64,000 nucleotides of DNA from Falsiroseomonas sp050563535 (GTDB lineage: Bacteria; Pseudomonadota; Alphaproteobacteria; Acetobacterales; Acetobacteraceae): assembly GCF_050563535.1 (NCBI RefSeq), contig NZ_JBNXUO010000021.1, positions 1 to 64,000 of the forward strand, written 5' to 3'. Below the pieces are notes generated by a model. That model did no database searches, was not told the DNA's origin, and was given only the letters and a program-made list of their open reading frames with translations. Made by a program: the position numbers and the translations under genes. Positions 37,971 through 47,082 of the stretch are shown here, one piece after another; position 1 is the stretch's first letter; every line of letters starts with the position of its first letter.

Positions 37971-38852
37971 ATGAGTGACGTGAAGGTGGCCACCGCCGAC
38001 GAGGCGCTGGCGAAGATGGCGGGCGTGATCGAGGCGCTCCCCGAATCCCGGCGCAGCAATGCGATGTTCAAGGCGAACGCCCTCATCGTGGCGGCCGCGA
38101 ACATCAAGTCGCTGCCGGATGGCGCCCGAGAGGACGTCGCGGCCGAATGGCTCGCCAGCGAGGAGGATGCCGACCTCCGGAAGGCGGCCGCAGAGGCGGT
38201 CGGCCTCCTGAAGAACGATGCTGACGTCGCCGATGCCGATGCCGGCGAGGAGGGCGCCGATGCCGACGGCGAGCCCACGGAGGCGGAGATCGACGAGTGG
38301 CTTGAGGGCCTCTCCGACGACGAGGTCGCCGAGCTGCTGGCCGAGATCGAGGCCGAGGAGATCGAGGCCGAGGACCTGCCCGAGGAGTTCTACGACGCCA
38401 TCGCCGACCTCTCCGACGAGGAGTTGGAGCTTGTCGACCGCTACATGGCCGAGGCGGAGAAGCTCGACGGCGCGGCCGGCGAGGCGATGCACAAGGCCGA
38501 CGCGATGGCGGATGCCTGGCTTGAGCGCGGCGACGAGGACCTGAAGAAGTTCATCGGCGCGGTGCGCGGCGCGATGCAGTCCGCCGGCGCGTTCAGCCGC
38601 GCAGTTGGCGCGCGCGCCGGGTCGCTCGCCTCCCGAGCCTCGGCGGCGGGCGCTCGGGCCGGCGCCGATGTCGGCCGGCGCGTTGGTGGTGCGATCGGCG
38701 CCCTTGGTGGCCGCCAGCCGCGTGGATTCTTCCGTGGCGCGAAGCGCGGCGGGAGGATCGGGGCCGAGGTTGGCCGGCGCGCGCCGGCTGCGGCGATCGG
38801 AACCGGCATTCTTGGCGGCGGCGGCGCCCTCTACGCGTCTCGCCGGAAGTAG
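37971..38852 (+). CDS. Bipartite acidic/basic virion protein
   Basis: 293 residues, ATG 37971 after GGAGG. Acidic N-terminal 170 residues (EAEIDEWLEGLSDDEVAELL, EIEAEEIEAEDLPEEFYDAI) and a basic Gly/Ala/Arg C-terminal 120 residues ending GALYASRRK. This could scaffold or bind DNA ends during assembly. Not recognised. Confidence 0.6.
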   Translation: MSDVKVATADEALAKMAGVIEALPESRRSNAMFKANALIVAAANIKSLPDGAREDVAAEWLASEEDADLRKAAAEAVGLLKNDADVADADAGEEGADADGEPTEAEIDEWLEGLSDDEVAELLAEIEAEEIEAEDLPEEFYDAIADLSDEELELVDRYMAEAEKLDGAAGEAMHKADAMADAWLERGDEDLKKFIGAVRGAMQSAGAFSRAVGARAGSLASRASAAGARAGADVGRRVGGAIGALGGRQPRGFFRGAKRGGRIGAEVGRRAPAAAIGTGILGGGGALYASRRK

Positions 38853-38880
38853 GCCGGGGCGCATAGTCGCGCCACTGAAT

Positions 38881-38892
38881 CACATATCTGTG
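38881..38892. repeat. AT-rich palindrome CACA-TATC-TGTG
   Basis: Sits between two virion genes, 24 bases before the start of the protease gene; same class as the other AT-rich hairpins. Confidence 0.5.
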
Positions 38893-38916
38893 TGTCTGTC
38901 GGGAGGAACGTCTCGC

Positions 38917-41900
38917 ATGGAGCTGTTCGCCCGCCTTGCCAAGGTCCACGAGGAGGAGCGCGTCATCCATGCGCGCGCCCTCTGCGAGGAGCCGGACCGC
39001 TCAGGCGAAGTCATCGACTTCGACGCGGCCGTGACGGCCTTCCAGCAGTGGTCCGCGGAGATGAAGGCGGCCTCCGGTGGGAAGTCGCTCGGCAATGTCC
39101 GGGTGATGCACCAGCCGCGCGTCGCGGGCCGCATCATCGATGTGATGGTGAAGCCGGACGAGCGCGCCATCGACGTCGCAATCAAGGTTGACGACGAGCA
39201 GATCTGGCAGATGTGCAAGACGGGCGCATACACCGGCCTGTCGATTGGTGGCGCCTATGCGAGGAAGTGGACGGACCCCGACCGCCCGACGCTCACCCGC
39301 TACGCGCCGCGACTGTCCGAGGTGTCGATCGTCGACCGCCCCTGCGTTCCCTCCGCCACCTTCCAGATGCTGAAGGCCGACGGCTCGGTCGAGGAGCGGC
39401 ACTTCCCCGACGGGCCAAGCATCGACGCCGAGCTGATCGATGAGCTTCGCGGCCGGGTGGCCTCCCACAACGAGGCCTATCCGGCCGCGCATCAGCGGAC
39501 GCGCCTTGGTGACCTGAAGAAGGCCTGGGAGCGCGGCGCAGGGGTTCCGGGCGGCGGTGTCGTCGAGCGCCACATGCGCGGCATGCGTCGCGTCGAGGAG
39601 CACCTCTCCCGTCTCGCCAAGGCGAGCCCGCCCATCAAGCCGCGGACCTTTGGTGAGTTGCGCAAGGCCGCGGACCGCGGAAACGGCGCTGGCGCCGTGG
39701 CTGGCGCCGCCGTGACGGGCGGGATCTACGGCTTTGTCGGACGCAAGCTTGGCGGCGTCGCGCTCTCCCCCGTGACCGCGACCTTGATGGCTGGAAGCAA
39801 GCGGTTCCGTCGCGCGATCAACACCGCCAACGACGCCTATCTCGGCGCCAAGACCGGCGCGAAGCGCGCAATGCGCTCCAGCCGCCCCGGCCTGATCGCC
39901 TCCGGCATCCGCCACGCCGTCTCTCGCGGCCGCGCGCTCGATGCGACCCGGCCCGGCATGCGATCGGTTCGCGGCGTCCTGCGCGTGCCGGGTCTGGCCG
40001 TGGGGACGGGGCTCGGTCTCTACGCCTTCAATCGCGACCTCGATCGCCGTCGCGCGACGAAGGTTGACGGTTCGGCCCTACAGAAGCGCGCCGCTGGCCG
40101 CGCCATGCTCGCGCGCGTCCCAGGCGGCCGCATCGAGGCGGCCGGCCTTGCTGCCCTTGGTCTCGGCGGCGCGGCAATTGGCGGGGGCGCGGCTGCTGCC
40201 GTCAACGCGAGGCGCGGCAACCCCTATCGCGACGAGAGTGGCCGCTTCACCTCGAAGGCGAAGGCCGTCCTCGTGGTTGGCACAGGCGCGACGCTTGGCG
40301 CGCTCGCCGGCGCGGCCGGAGGTGTCGCCATCACCCGCTACGGCGTCCGCAAGATGACGCAGCGGGCATACAAGCGCCTCGCCGACATCGAGAAGAACGA
40401 GGCCAAGGCCGTGTCCGATTGGGGCAAGGCCTTCGCCAACGCGAAGGAGAAGACGAGCGTCGAGGGCGCTGTGCGCTCCATGCTGGAGCGCAACGCCGGC
40501 CGCTTCGAGGCTGAGGCGAACCGCGCGATCGCCGCCCAGGACGCCATCAATGCGGCGGGCGAATGGGAGTGGATCGCGCGCCGCGCCTCTCCCAAGGGGG
40601 GCGGCCTCACTCCGGGCGGCGAGATCTCGTCCTGGGTCACTCCGCAGGCCTTCCGGGATGCGGGCGAGACGCGGAAGAAGTCCTACGAGGCCCTGAAGAA
40701 GGAGATCGATGATCTCGTCAGGAACGAGAAGGTTCTTCGCGAGGCCGCCGGCAGCGATCCGACGCCGAACGTCAAGTCGAGGCTTGATGAGATCGCCGGG
40801 AAGCTCTCCGAGAAGCGCCCGTTGCTGGATGCTGTCGAGGCCGAGATCGCCTCTGTCCGTGCCGAGATGCCGGGTCTGAAGTCACGCCTTCTTGGCGAGG
40901 TCGGCGAGAGGCGACGGGCTGACAAGTTCCTCGACCGGATCGTGCAGGAGCACGAGGGTCGCGTCGATGGCCTCGTCGCCCTCCGCGAGGAGGCGAAGGA
41001 GTGGCTCGCAACCGCGCCTCGAACGAAGTCCGGCAAGGTCCCCGCCTCTGCAATCAGGTCGATCGCCGACGAGGATCTTCGGGCATTCATGGAATCGGGC
41101 GCCTATGACCGCCTGGAGTCCGTCTACACCTCCGCCGCGGGCCGCCTGACCCGCCCGCACACGCAGGAGGCCAAGACGGCCTCCCTCGCCATCCGGCAGC
41201 GGCGGGAAGCCGCCCAGGCCGCGTGGGATGCCCGCCGCAAGTCCCGGATCTCGCGGCGCATGGTCAGCGACAGCGTCGCCGCAACGGACGGCCTCATCTC
41301 CTCCCGCATCCTCTCGCGCGCGAGGTCCACATCCTCTCCGATGCGGCGCGCCCTGCGCGGCCTTGGCGACGAGGCGAGGGCCGCGATGCGGGTGTTCGGC
41401 ATCTCCCCGAATCGTCGCGCAAGGGGCGAATCGGCGGGTGGCTTCAGCGCAGCCCTCGGGCGCGCCAAGGTGCAGATCAAGAACGCCGGCAAGCGCGCCT
41501 TCTTCCGGATCGAGCGCGACAAGGCCGGAAGGTTCACCCGCGACGCTGAGGGCAACATCACCGGCGTCGGCAAGCCGCTCTGGGGGCGCATCGGTCGCGT
41601 GGCCGCCGGCATCATCTCTGGCGGCGGTCTCGCCACGGCGAGGGCAAAAACCGACCTCCGCTACGACGTCGCGACGAGCGACAAGGGCGAGGTCTCGATC
41701 AACTTCCACTACCGCGACCCCGCCGATCAGTCTCGCCGCCTCCTCCTGGGCGGCATCACCTTCCCCAACGACAACGTCGCCGATCCGAAGCTCAACTACG
41801 CTGTCCCCGGCACCGTCTGGCGGGCGCCCAACAGCGGTGGCGGCGGCAAGGGCGGCGGGCAGATCAACGTCTCGAAGGAGGGCGCGGAGAAGATCTCGAA

Positions 41901-42516
41901 GTTCCTCCAGCAGGCGGCCAACCGCTCCGACGCCTACGACAAGCGCGACGAGGCCGACTACGGCGTCGTCTTCCGTCGGGAGATCAACGACAAGGGCCTG
42001 AACGAGGTCGGCAAGCAGGCCGGCCAGCAGATCTACGACGCCCTCGCAGGCGATGTGAACCGCGCAAGGGGCCAGAACGGCGGCAAGCTGAAGGACGACG
42101 ACTTCTTCGACTTCCTCGGCCGCGCCAATGGCGGCGTCGAGTTCAAGATGCCGAACGGCAAGTCGGCCAGCGGCTCCCTCCTTGATGTCGAGCAGACTGC
42201 GAATGTGGTCAGTCTCGCGATGCCGGGAGGGGACCGCATCCGCAATGCGGCGAAGGACTTCCGCTCGGCTCGCGAGAGGGGTGACGACGCGGCGAAGCGC
42301 GCTGCCGCGGACCGCATCGTCGAGGCGATCAAGGCGTCGATCGAGAACTCCCCCGTTCCGACCACCGACGCAGAGTTGCGGGCGATGAACGGCGCCATCA
42401 AGGTCTTCGAGCGCCGTCGCTGGATCGACGCTGTGGCCAGCGCGGATCTCATGGCGCGAGTGAGCGAGCGTCGCTCCAGCGCGCTCAGCGCCCCCGCAGA
42501 CGGGATTCCCTTCTGA
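38917..42516 (+). CDS. Prohead protease fused to a large virion polyprotein
   Basis: 1199 residues, ATG 38917 after GGGAGGAA. Residues 1-165 resemble HK97/XkdF prohead proteases: VRVMHQPRVAGRI (H65), YTGLSIGGAYARKW (S109) and LSEVSIVDRPCVPSATFQML. The remaining 1000 residues are Gly-zipper helices (LAALGLGGAAIGGGAAAAVN, GATLGALAGAAGGVAITRYG), coiled-coil and basic regions, and a globular C-terminal part (FRREINDKGLNEVGKQAG). A copy of the N-terminal motif occurs internally (SLAIRQRREAAQAAW near 755). The protein may cut itself or its neighbours during head maturation. Confidence 0.75.
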   Translation: MELFARLAKVHEEERVIHARALCEEPDRSGEVIDFDAAVTAFQQWSAEMKAASGGKSLGNVRVMHQPRVAGRIIDVMVKPDERAIDVAIKVDDEQIWQMCKTGAYTGLSIGGAYARKWTDPDRPTLTRYAPRLSEVSIVDRPCVPSATFQMLKADGSVEERHFPDGPSIDAELIDELRGRVASHNEAYPAAHQRTRLGDLKKAWERGAGVPGGGVVERHMRGMRRVEEHLSRLAKASPPIKPRTFGELRKAADRGNGAGAVAGAAVTGGIYGFVGRKLGGVALSPVTATLMAGSKRFRRAINTANDAYLGAKTGAKRAMRSSRPGLIASGIRHAVSRGRALDATRPGMRSVRGVLRVPGLAVGTGLGLYAFNRDLDRRRATKVDGSALQKRAAGRAMLARVPGGRIEAAGLAALGLGGAAIGGGAAAAVNARRGNPYRDESGRFTSKAKAVLVVGTGATLGALAGAAGGVAITRYGVRKMTQRAYKRLADIEKNEAKAVSDWGKAFANAKEKTSVEGAVRSMLERNAGRFEAEANRAIAAQDAINAAGEWEWIARRASPKGGGLTPGGEISSWVTPQAFRDAGETRKKSYEALKKEIDDLVRNEKVLREAAGSDPTPNVKSRLDEIAGKLSEKRPLLDAVEAEIASVRAEMPGLKSRLLGEVGERRRADKFLDRIVQEHEGRVDGLVALREEAKEWLATAPRTKSGKVPASAIRSIADEDLRAFMESGAYDRLESVYTSAAGRLTRPHTQEAKTASLAIRQRREAAQAAWDARRKSRISRRMVSDSVAATDGLISSRILSRARSTSSPMRRALRGLGDEARAAMRVFGISPNRRARGESAGGFSAALGRAKVQIKNAGKRAFFRIERDKAGRFTRDAEGNITGVGKPLWGRIGRVAAGIISGGGLATARAKTDLRYDVATSDKGEVSINFHYRDPADQSRRLLLGGITFPNDNVADPKLNYAVPGTVWRAPNSGGGGKGGGQINVSKEGAEKISKFLQQAANRSDAYDKRDEADYGVVFRREINDKGLNEVGKQAGQQIYDALAGDVNRARGQNGGKLKDDDFFDFLGRANGGVEFKMPNGKSASGSLLDVEQTANVVSLAMPGGDRIRNAAKDFRSARERGDDAAKRAAADRIVEAIKASIENSPVPTTDAELRAMNGAIKVFERRRWIDAVASADLMARVSERRSSALSAPADGIPF

Positions 42517-43826
42517 TGTCGCGCACGGACGGGATCAAGAGCGGGACGACCTACGCGGCCGCGACGGGGATGCCCCGCCAGAGGCGCCAGGACCGTCCGA
42601 CCGGCGCCTATTTTGCGGGCGTTGCCGGCGCGGCCGGAGGCTTCGAGCTGGGCCGTCTCGGCTTCCGCCAGGCCTTCGTTCCGAAGTCTCGCGAGTTTGG
42701 CCCGAAGATGCCGCCGCTTCGGCTTGGCCGCATCTCGCGCTCCCTCTCCTCGGGCAATTTCCGGGCAGCCGGAGAGCGCGCGGCAAGGGCGGCGTCGGGC
42801 ATCAAGAGCGGGGTTGGCGCGAAGCTTCGCCACGGTGTCCGCTGGGGGTTGCCGGGGTTCGCGGCCGGCATCGCCGGAGCGACGGCGCTCGGCGGCTACA
42901 TGCAGGGGCGCGCGGAGCGCAGCGAGGCGGCGCGCGGCATCAGGTCGAACACCGAGCCGAGGGATGGGGCCTACGGCACGATCGGCCGCATTGGCGGCGG
43001 CCTTGTCGGCGGCCTTGGCGCAGCGGCCGCAATCGGATCCCGCCTTGCTGGCCGGCATTGGTCGGTGAAGATCGGTGGCGCGGCACTCTCCTCCATGGCG
43101 GGGTCTGTCGCCGGCGACTGGTCTGGCGCCGGGGTCGGCAGCGCCTTTGATCGCTACCAGGCGCGCACCCGTCGCCGCATCCAGAAGGCGCACTTCCTCT
43201 CCGAGGAGCCTCTGGAGAAGCTCATCGGGCTCGGAGGCAAGAGGCGCGACGGCGATGGCGATGGTCGCGTCGGGGACGGGACGCCGGCGGAGAGCGCCTC
43301 CGATGCGCGTGCCGAGCATGTCCGCGAACGTCTGAAACGGCGCCTTCGCGGCGGCGCCGAGGCCCTGCGCCAGGATGCTGGCCGGGCCGTTGGTGTCGCT
43401 CGCGATCGCGCGGCCTCGATCAGGAGCGAGGTGGCGTCCGAGATCGGGCGGTTCAGGGGGCTCGGGCTGGACGGTAAGGCAGCGATGGTGGTCGAGAGGG
43501 GCCTTCAGGCGCTCGCCCGCATCGAGCGGATGACGGGCGCACTCACGCCGGGAATGTATGGCGACGGGAACACCGGCGCCAACCTCGATGAGGCGCTCGA
43601 ACTCTACTCGACGAAGGCGGGGCTCGACGCCAAGAGGGTCGTCCGGACCGTCAGCGACCACCGGCGGATGCGCGTTCTCGTCCGGCAGAAGATCAAGGCG
43701 GCGAGAAAGCTCCTTGGCCTGATGAAATCCGGGTGGGACGACGACACCCTCGCCCTTGCCTGGATGGTGCGGGAGGGCCTCGCCTCTCCGAGCCAGCACC
43801 TCGAACTCCGTCGCCGCCTCGCATGA
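42516..43826 (+). CDS. Gly-rich virion protein with EF-hand-like motif
   Basis: 436 residues, ATG overlapping the previous stop. Gly/Ala/Arg-rich with Gly-zipper helices (GFAAGIAGATALGGYMQG, GGGLVGGLGAAAAIGS, SMAGSVAGDWSGAGVGSA). RDGDGDGRVGDGTPAESASD (about 245-264) matches a motif in the protein at 29550. C-terminal half helical with a soluble end (ALAWMVREGLASPSQHLELR). Internal or ejected protein, by inference. Confidence 0.55.
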   Translation: MSRTDGIKSGTTYAAATGMPRQRRQDRPTGAYFAGVAGAAGGFELGRLGFRQAFVPKSREFGPKMPPLRLGRISRSLSSGNFRAAGERAARAASGIKSGVGAKLRHGVRWGLPGFAAGIAGATALGGYMQGRAERSEAARGIRSNTEPRDGAYGTIGRIGGGLVGGLGAAAAIGSRLAGRHWSVKIGGAALSSMAGSVAGDWSGAGVGSAFDRYQARTRRRIQKAHFLSEEPLEKLIGLGGKRRDGDGDGRVGDGTPAESASDARAEHVRERLKRRLRGGAEALRQDAGRAVGVARDRAASIRSEVASEIGRFRGLGLDGKAAMVVERGLQALARIERMTGALTPGMYGDGNTGANLDEALELYSTKAGLDAKRVVRTVSDHRRMRVLVRQKIKAARKLLGLMKSGWDDDTLALAWMVREGLASPSQHLELRRRLA

Positions 43827-43963
43827 GCTGGGTGGCGCCCGCCAGTCCAACCTCCGGGATGACCCCCTTCGGGATCACCGGCCCCATCGTGCCGCGGGGA
43901 CGTGCGGCACTTCGGACACGGAAGGCGCCCAAGCGTGGTCGCCGCAACCCGCGAGGGGAAGAT

Positions 43964-45109
43964 ATGACGAAGCTGAACGATCTGCTTGGCGACCTGCGCA
44001 AGTCGGTGGACGAGATCATCTCCGGCCCCGAGGAGGGGCGTGCGGATCTCCTGGAGAAGAGCTTCCGGGAATTCGGCGAGGCGGCCGCCCTCATCGAGGA
44101 GGATCGCCCCATCGATGGCGGTGCGGTTCTCGCGAAGATGGGCGCTGCCGTTGTTGAGGCGGCCGGCCTCGATGACGACACGGGCGGCATCGCCGAACTC
44201 GCCGGCATCCTCCAGGGGGTCGAGGGCCTTCTCGACCGCCTGGCTGGGGACGCGGGGTCGCTCTCGAAGAGCGACGACGAGGCGGACATGCGCAAGGCGG
44301 CGGCATCGGCCGGCCTGCACGAGCTTGTCGATGGCTGGTATGGCCTCGGCGTTCGCCTCCTGGAGGTTGCGGCGGCTGCTGACGGCGGCGCTGAACTGCC
44401 CGATCTGGGCGGCGACGACATCGCCCAGATCGAGGATGACTTCGACCGCGTGCGCGCCGGCATCGGCCTTGCCAAGGCGGCGCCCCCGGTCCGGAAGGGC
44501 AGGGGCGAGGATGACGGCGAGGCCGATGAGGCCGACGAGGAAATGGAGGGCGGCGAGGAGCCCGAGATCGATGACGAGGAGCCGCTCGACCCGCTCGACA
44601 CGATGCAGCGCCTCTGCGCCGCCCTGATGGTGACGATTGATGCGGTGCGGAACGCCGATGGTGCCGGCGCCGAAGAGGAGGCGGACTACGAGGAGGCGGA
44701 CGAGGCGGTTGATGGTGTCGAGAAGTCGGTGATGGCCGAATCCCTCGCGAAGGCGCACGCCCTCGTGGCCGAGGCGGAGATCCACACCGCGGCCGAGGCC
44801 GAGATTCTGGCGGCGAGGGCGGAAGCTGATCGCGCCCGCCTCGCGAAGGAGGCTGCCGCCGCCGAACTGAAGAAGGCGCAGGACGATCGCGCTGCGGCCG
44901 AGGAGGAGCTTCGTCGCCTCCGCAGCCAGCCCTCGGCTCCGCGCGCCCGCCTTGGTGGCGCGCAGGCCGTCAGCAAGGCCGACGACAATGGCGGCGTCGA
45001 CCTCTCGGCAAAGGCCGAGAGCCTCGCGAAGCTCGCCGAGCGCGATCCCTCTGCCGTGACCCGCGAGCTGATCAAGCTCGCCCAGGGCAACCGCATCCAG
45101 ATCGGCTGA
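43964..45109 (+). CDS. Acidic scaffold-like protein
   Basis: 381 residues, ATG 43964 after GAGGGGA. Strongly acidic with poly-Glu/Asp runs (KGRGEDDGEADEADEEMEGG, EPEIDDEEPLDPLDTMQRLC) and coiled-coil helices (AEAEILAARAEADRARLAKE). The position immediately before the capsid gene and the composition fit a head scaffolding or assembly protein. An upstream ATG at 43823 would add 47 residues but has no ribosome-binding site. Confidence 0.6.
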   Translation: MTKLNDLLGDLRKSVDEIISGPEEGRADLLEKSFREFGEAAALIEEDRPIDGGAVLAKMGAAVVEAAGLDDDTGGIAELAGILQGVEGLLDRLAGDAGSLSKSDDEADMRKAAASAGLHELVDGWYGLGVRLLEVAAAADGGAELPDLGGDDIAQIEDDFDRVRAGIGLAKAAPPVRKGRGEDDGEADEADEEMEGGEEPEIDDEEPLDPLDTMQRLCAALMVTIDAVRNADGAGAEEEADYEEADEAVDGVEKSVMAESLAKAHALVAEAEIHTAAEAEILAARAEADRARLAKEAAAAELKKAQDDRAAAEEELRRLRSQPSAPRARLGGAQAVSKADDNGGVDLSAKAESLAKLAERDPSAVTRELIKLAQGNRIQIG

Positions 45110-45320
45110 CCCCAAGGGGTCTGGCCCGAAGAACCCGCGGCCCATCCGGGTTTGCGGAGAAGAGACGCGCCTCGATGACACATTGATGTGTGATTGAGGC
45201 GTGAACCACCACGCTCGTCACCGCCGGGTGAGCGCCGGCACGAGGCCGCGGGGCATCCGCCCCGCACCCGCCCGCAGGGAGCCGCCTGGGCAGCGGTCAC
45301 ACAATTATGGGATCTACGAC
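45110..45320 (+). promoter_or_regulatory. Long leader of the capsid gene with hairpins
   Basis: Gap of 211 bases without a gene. It contains the 34-base imperfect hairpin cgcctc...gaggcg with ACACAT-tg-ATGTGT at its tip (45168-45201) and further GC stems near 45245-45290. No promoter with good spacing was found; the leader probably controls translation or stability of the abundant capsid mRNA. Confidence 0.5.
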
Positions 45321-46817
45321 ATGACGTCGCAGGAAACCTTGCAGCTCCTCAAGGACGCGCTACAGAAGTCGAACGCCGATCCGGCGCTCGCCAAGGCCTT
45401 CACGCAGAGCGCCAGCCAGCTCACCGGCCTCACCGCCTTCTCGCTGGAGGCGCCGGCCAAGACCCTCTATCCGGTCCTCACGCCCTTCCGCAACGCGCTG
45501 CCGCGCACGGTCGGCGGCACGGGCATCCAGGCGAACTGGCGCGCGATCACGGCCATCAACAACGGCCGCATCCCCGCAGGCCTCGCCGAGGGCGCGCGCG
45601 GCGGCGTGATCAACACGACCGTCCGCGAATACCTCGCGGCCTTCCGCGGTCTCGGCCTCGACGACAACGTGACCTTCGAGGCCGACATGGCCGCGCAGGG
45701 CTTCGATGACGTCAAGGCGCGCGCCACCGAGGGCCTCCTGCGCTCCCTGATGATCGAGGAGGAGCGGGTCATCGTTGGCGGCAACGGCAGCCTCGCGCTC
45801 GGCACCACGCCGACCCCGACGCTGACCACCGCGACGAGCGGCGGCGCGATCACCGCGAGCACCGCCGTGCAGGTTGTGTGCGTCGCGCTGACGCCCTTCG
45901 GCTTCGGTCGCGCGAGCGTCGCCAACGGCGTGGAGGGCCAGATCACCTTCAGCCGCGGCGACGGCAGCTCGTCCACCGTCAACGGCGGCACCGCGCAGCA
46001 GTCCTCGGTGGCGAGCGTCACCGTTGGCGGCTCGGGCAACGCCCACACGGTCTCCGCGAGCGTCTCCGCGGTGCGCGGCGCCGCCGGCTACGCCTGGTAT
46101 GTCGGCACCGGCGGCACCCAGCGGATCGCGGCGATCACCACGATCAATTCGGTGCTCATCACCGCCGTGCCCGGCTCCGGCCAGACCCTCGCGGCGTCCA
46201 ACACCGGCGCGGACTACTCGACCTCCTCGCTGGAGTTCGATGGCCTGCTGACGATGGCCGCGAACGCGATCAACGGGTCCTACTTCCGCGCGATGCCGAC
46301 CGGCACCGCCGGCACGGGCACCGGCCTCACCGCGGACGCGGCCGGCGGCATCCAGGAGTTCGACGAGGCCCTCCAGTGGTTCTGGGACAACCACCGTCTC
46401 AGCCCCACGAACATCTGGGTCAGCTCGCAGGAGCAGAACTGGATCCGCAGGAAGGTGCTGACCGGCAACACCTCGGCCGTGCAGCGCTTCGCCTTCTCGG
46501 CGGCGCAGCAGTCGCTGCTCGGCGGCACCTCGGTGCAGGGCTACACGAACCCCTTCACGATGGGTTCGGCGAAGACCATCCCGATCGCGATGCACCCGAA
46601 TCTGCCGGCCGGCACCGTGCTCTTCACCACGAACGAACTGCCCTACACCCTGTCGGGCGTGACGGACGTGATGCGGATGCTGCTGCGCCGCGACTACTAC
46701 CAGATCGAGTGGCCGATGCGGACCCGCCGCTACGAGTATGGCGTCTACATGGACGGCGTGCTCCAGCACTACTTCCCCCCGAGCATGGGGATTCTGACCA
46801 ACATTGCCGCGGCCTGA
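45321..46817 (+). CDS. Major capsid protein with an inserted beta-rich (Ig-like) domain
   Basis: 498 residues from MTSQETLQLLKDALQKSNAD. The HK97-like fold is suggested by the N-terminal helices, the E-loop-like LPRTVGGTGIQANWRAITAI, FEADMAAQGFDDVKARATEG, and the C-terminal PSMGILTNIAA. Between about 155 and 295 lies a Thr/Ser/Gly/Ala-rich beta-domain (TPTPTLTTATSGGAITASTA, VASVTVGGSGNAHTVSASVS, GAAGYAWYVGTGGTQRIAAI), typical of surface-exposed insertions. It forms the shell. Confidence 0.85.
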   Translation: MTSQETLQLLKDALQKSNADPALAKAFTQSASQLTGLTAFSLEAPAKTLYPVLTPFRNALPRTVGGTGIQANWRAITAINNGRIPAGLAEGARGGVINTTVREYLAAFRGLGLDDNVTFEADMAAQGFDDVKARATEGLLRSLMIEEERVIVGGNGSLALGTTPTPTLTTATSGGAITASTAVQVVCVALTPFGFGRASVANGVEGQITFSRGDGSSSTVNGGTAQQSSVASVTVGGSGNAHTVSASVSAVRGAAGYAWYVGTGGTQRIAAITTINSVLITAVPGSGQTLAASNTGADYSTSSLEFDGLLTMAANAINGSYFRAMPTGTAGTGTGLTADAAGGIQEFDEALQWFWDNHRLSPTNIWVSSQEQNWIRRKVLTGNTSAVQRFAFSAAQQSLLGGTSVQGYTNPFTMGSAKTIPIAMHPNLPAGTVLFTTNELPYTLSGVTDVMRMLLRRDYYQIEWPMRTRRYEYGVYMDGVLQHYFPPSMGILTNIAAA

Positions 46818-46833
46818 CAGGGGTCGTGACCTG

Positions 46834-46855
46834 GAGGGGGCCGAGAGGCCCCCTC
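46834..46855 (+). terminator. Hairpin after the capsid gene
   Basis: 9-bp stem gagggggcc/ggccccctc with a gaga loop, followed by only two T. It may be a processing or partial termination site that raises capsid mRNA over the genes downstream. Confidence 0.55.
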
Positions 46856-46875
46856 TTCACCCAATGGAGGCGCTC

Positions 46876-47082
46876 ATGCCCCGCATCCGATCCGCCGGAT
46901 CGATTTCCTTCGGCGGCGTCGAATACCCCTCCATCGAGGGCCTCGTTGAGGTTCCCTCCGAGGCGCTTGCAAGCCTCGCCCATCACGGCCTCCTGGCGGA
47001 GGACGAGGCAGGGGAGCCGCAGCCCGAAGCACGCCGTCGCGGCCGGCCCCCGAAGGCCCAGGCCGAGGACGCAGAGGGGTGA
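46876..47082 (+). CDS. Small protein with AT-hook-like tail
   Basis: 68 residues from MPRIRSAGSISFGGVEYPSI after TGGAGG. The first part is a small beta domain (SIEGLVEVPSEALASLAHHG). The tail EARRRGRPPKAQAEDAEG contains an R-G-R-P-P AT-hook. It may link capsid and DNA or be a head-tail joining protein; not recognised. Confidence 0.6.
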   Translation: MPRIRSAGSISFGGVEYPSIEGLVEVPSEALASLAHHGLLAEDEAGEPQPEARRRGRPPKAQAEDAEG

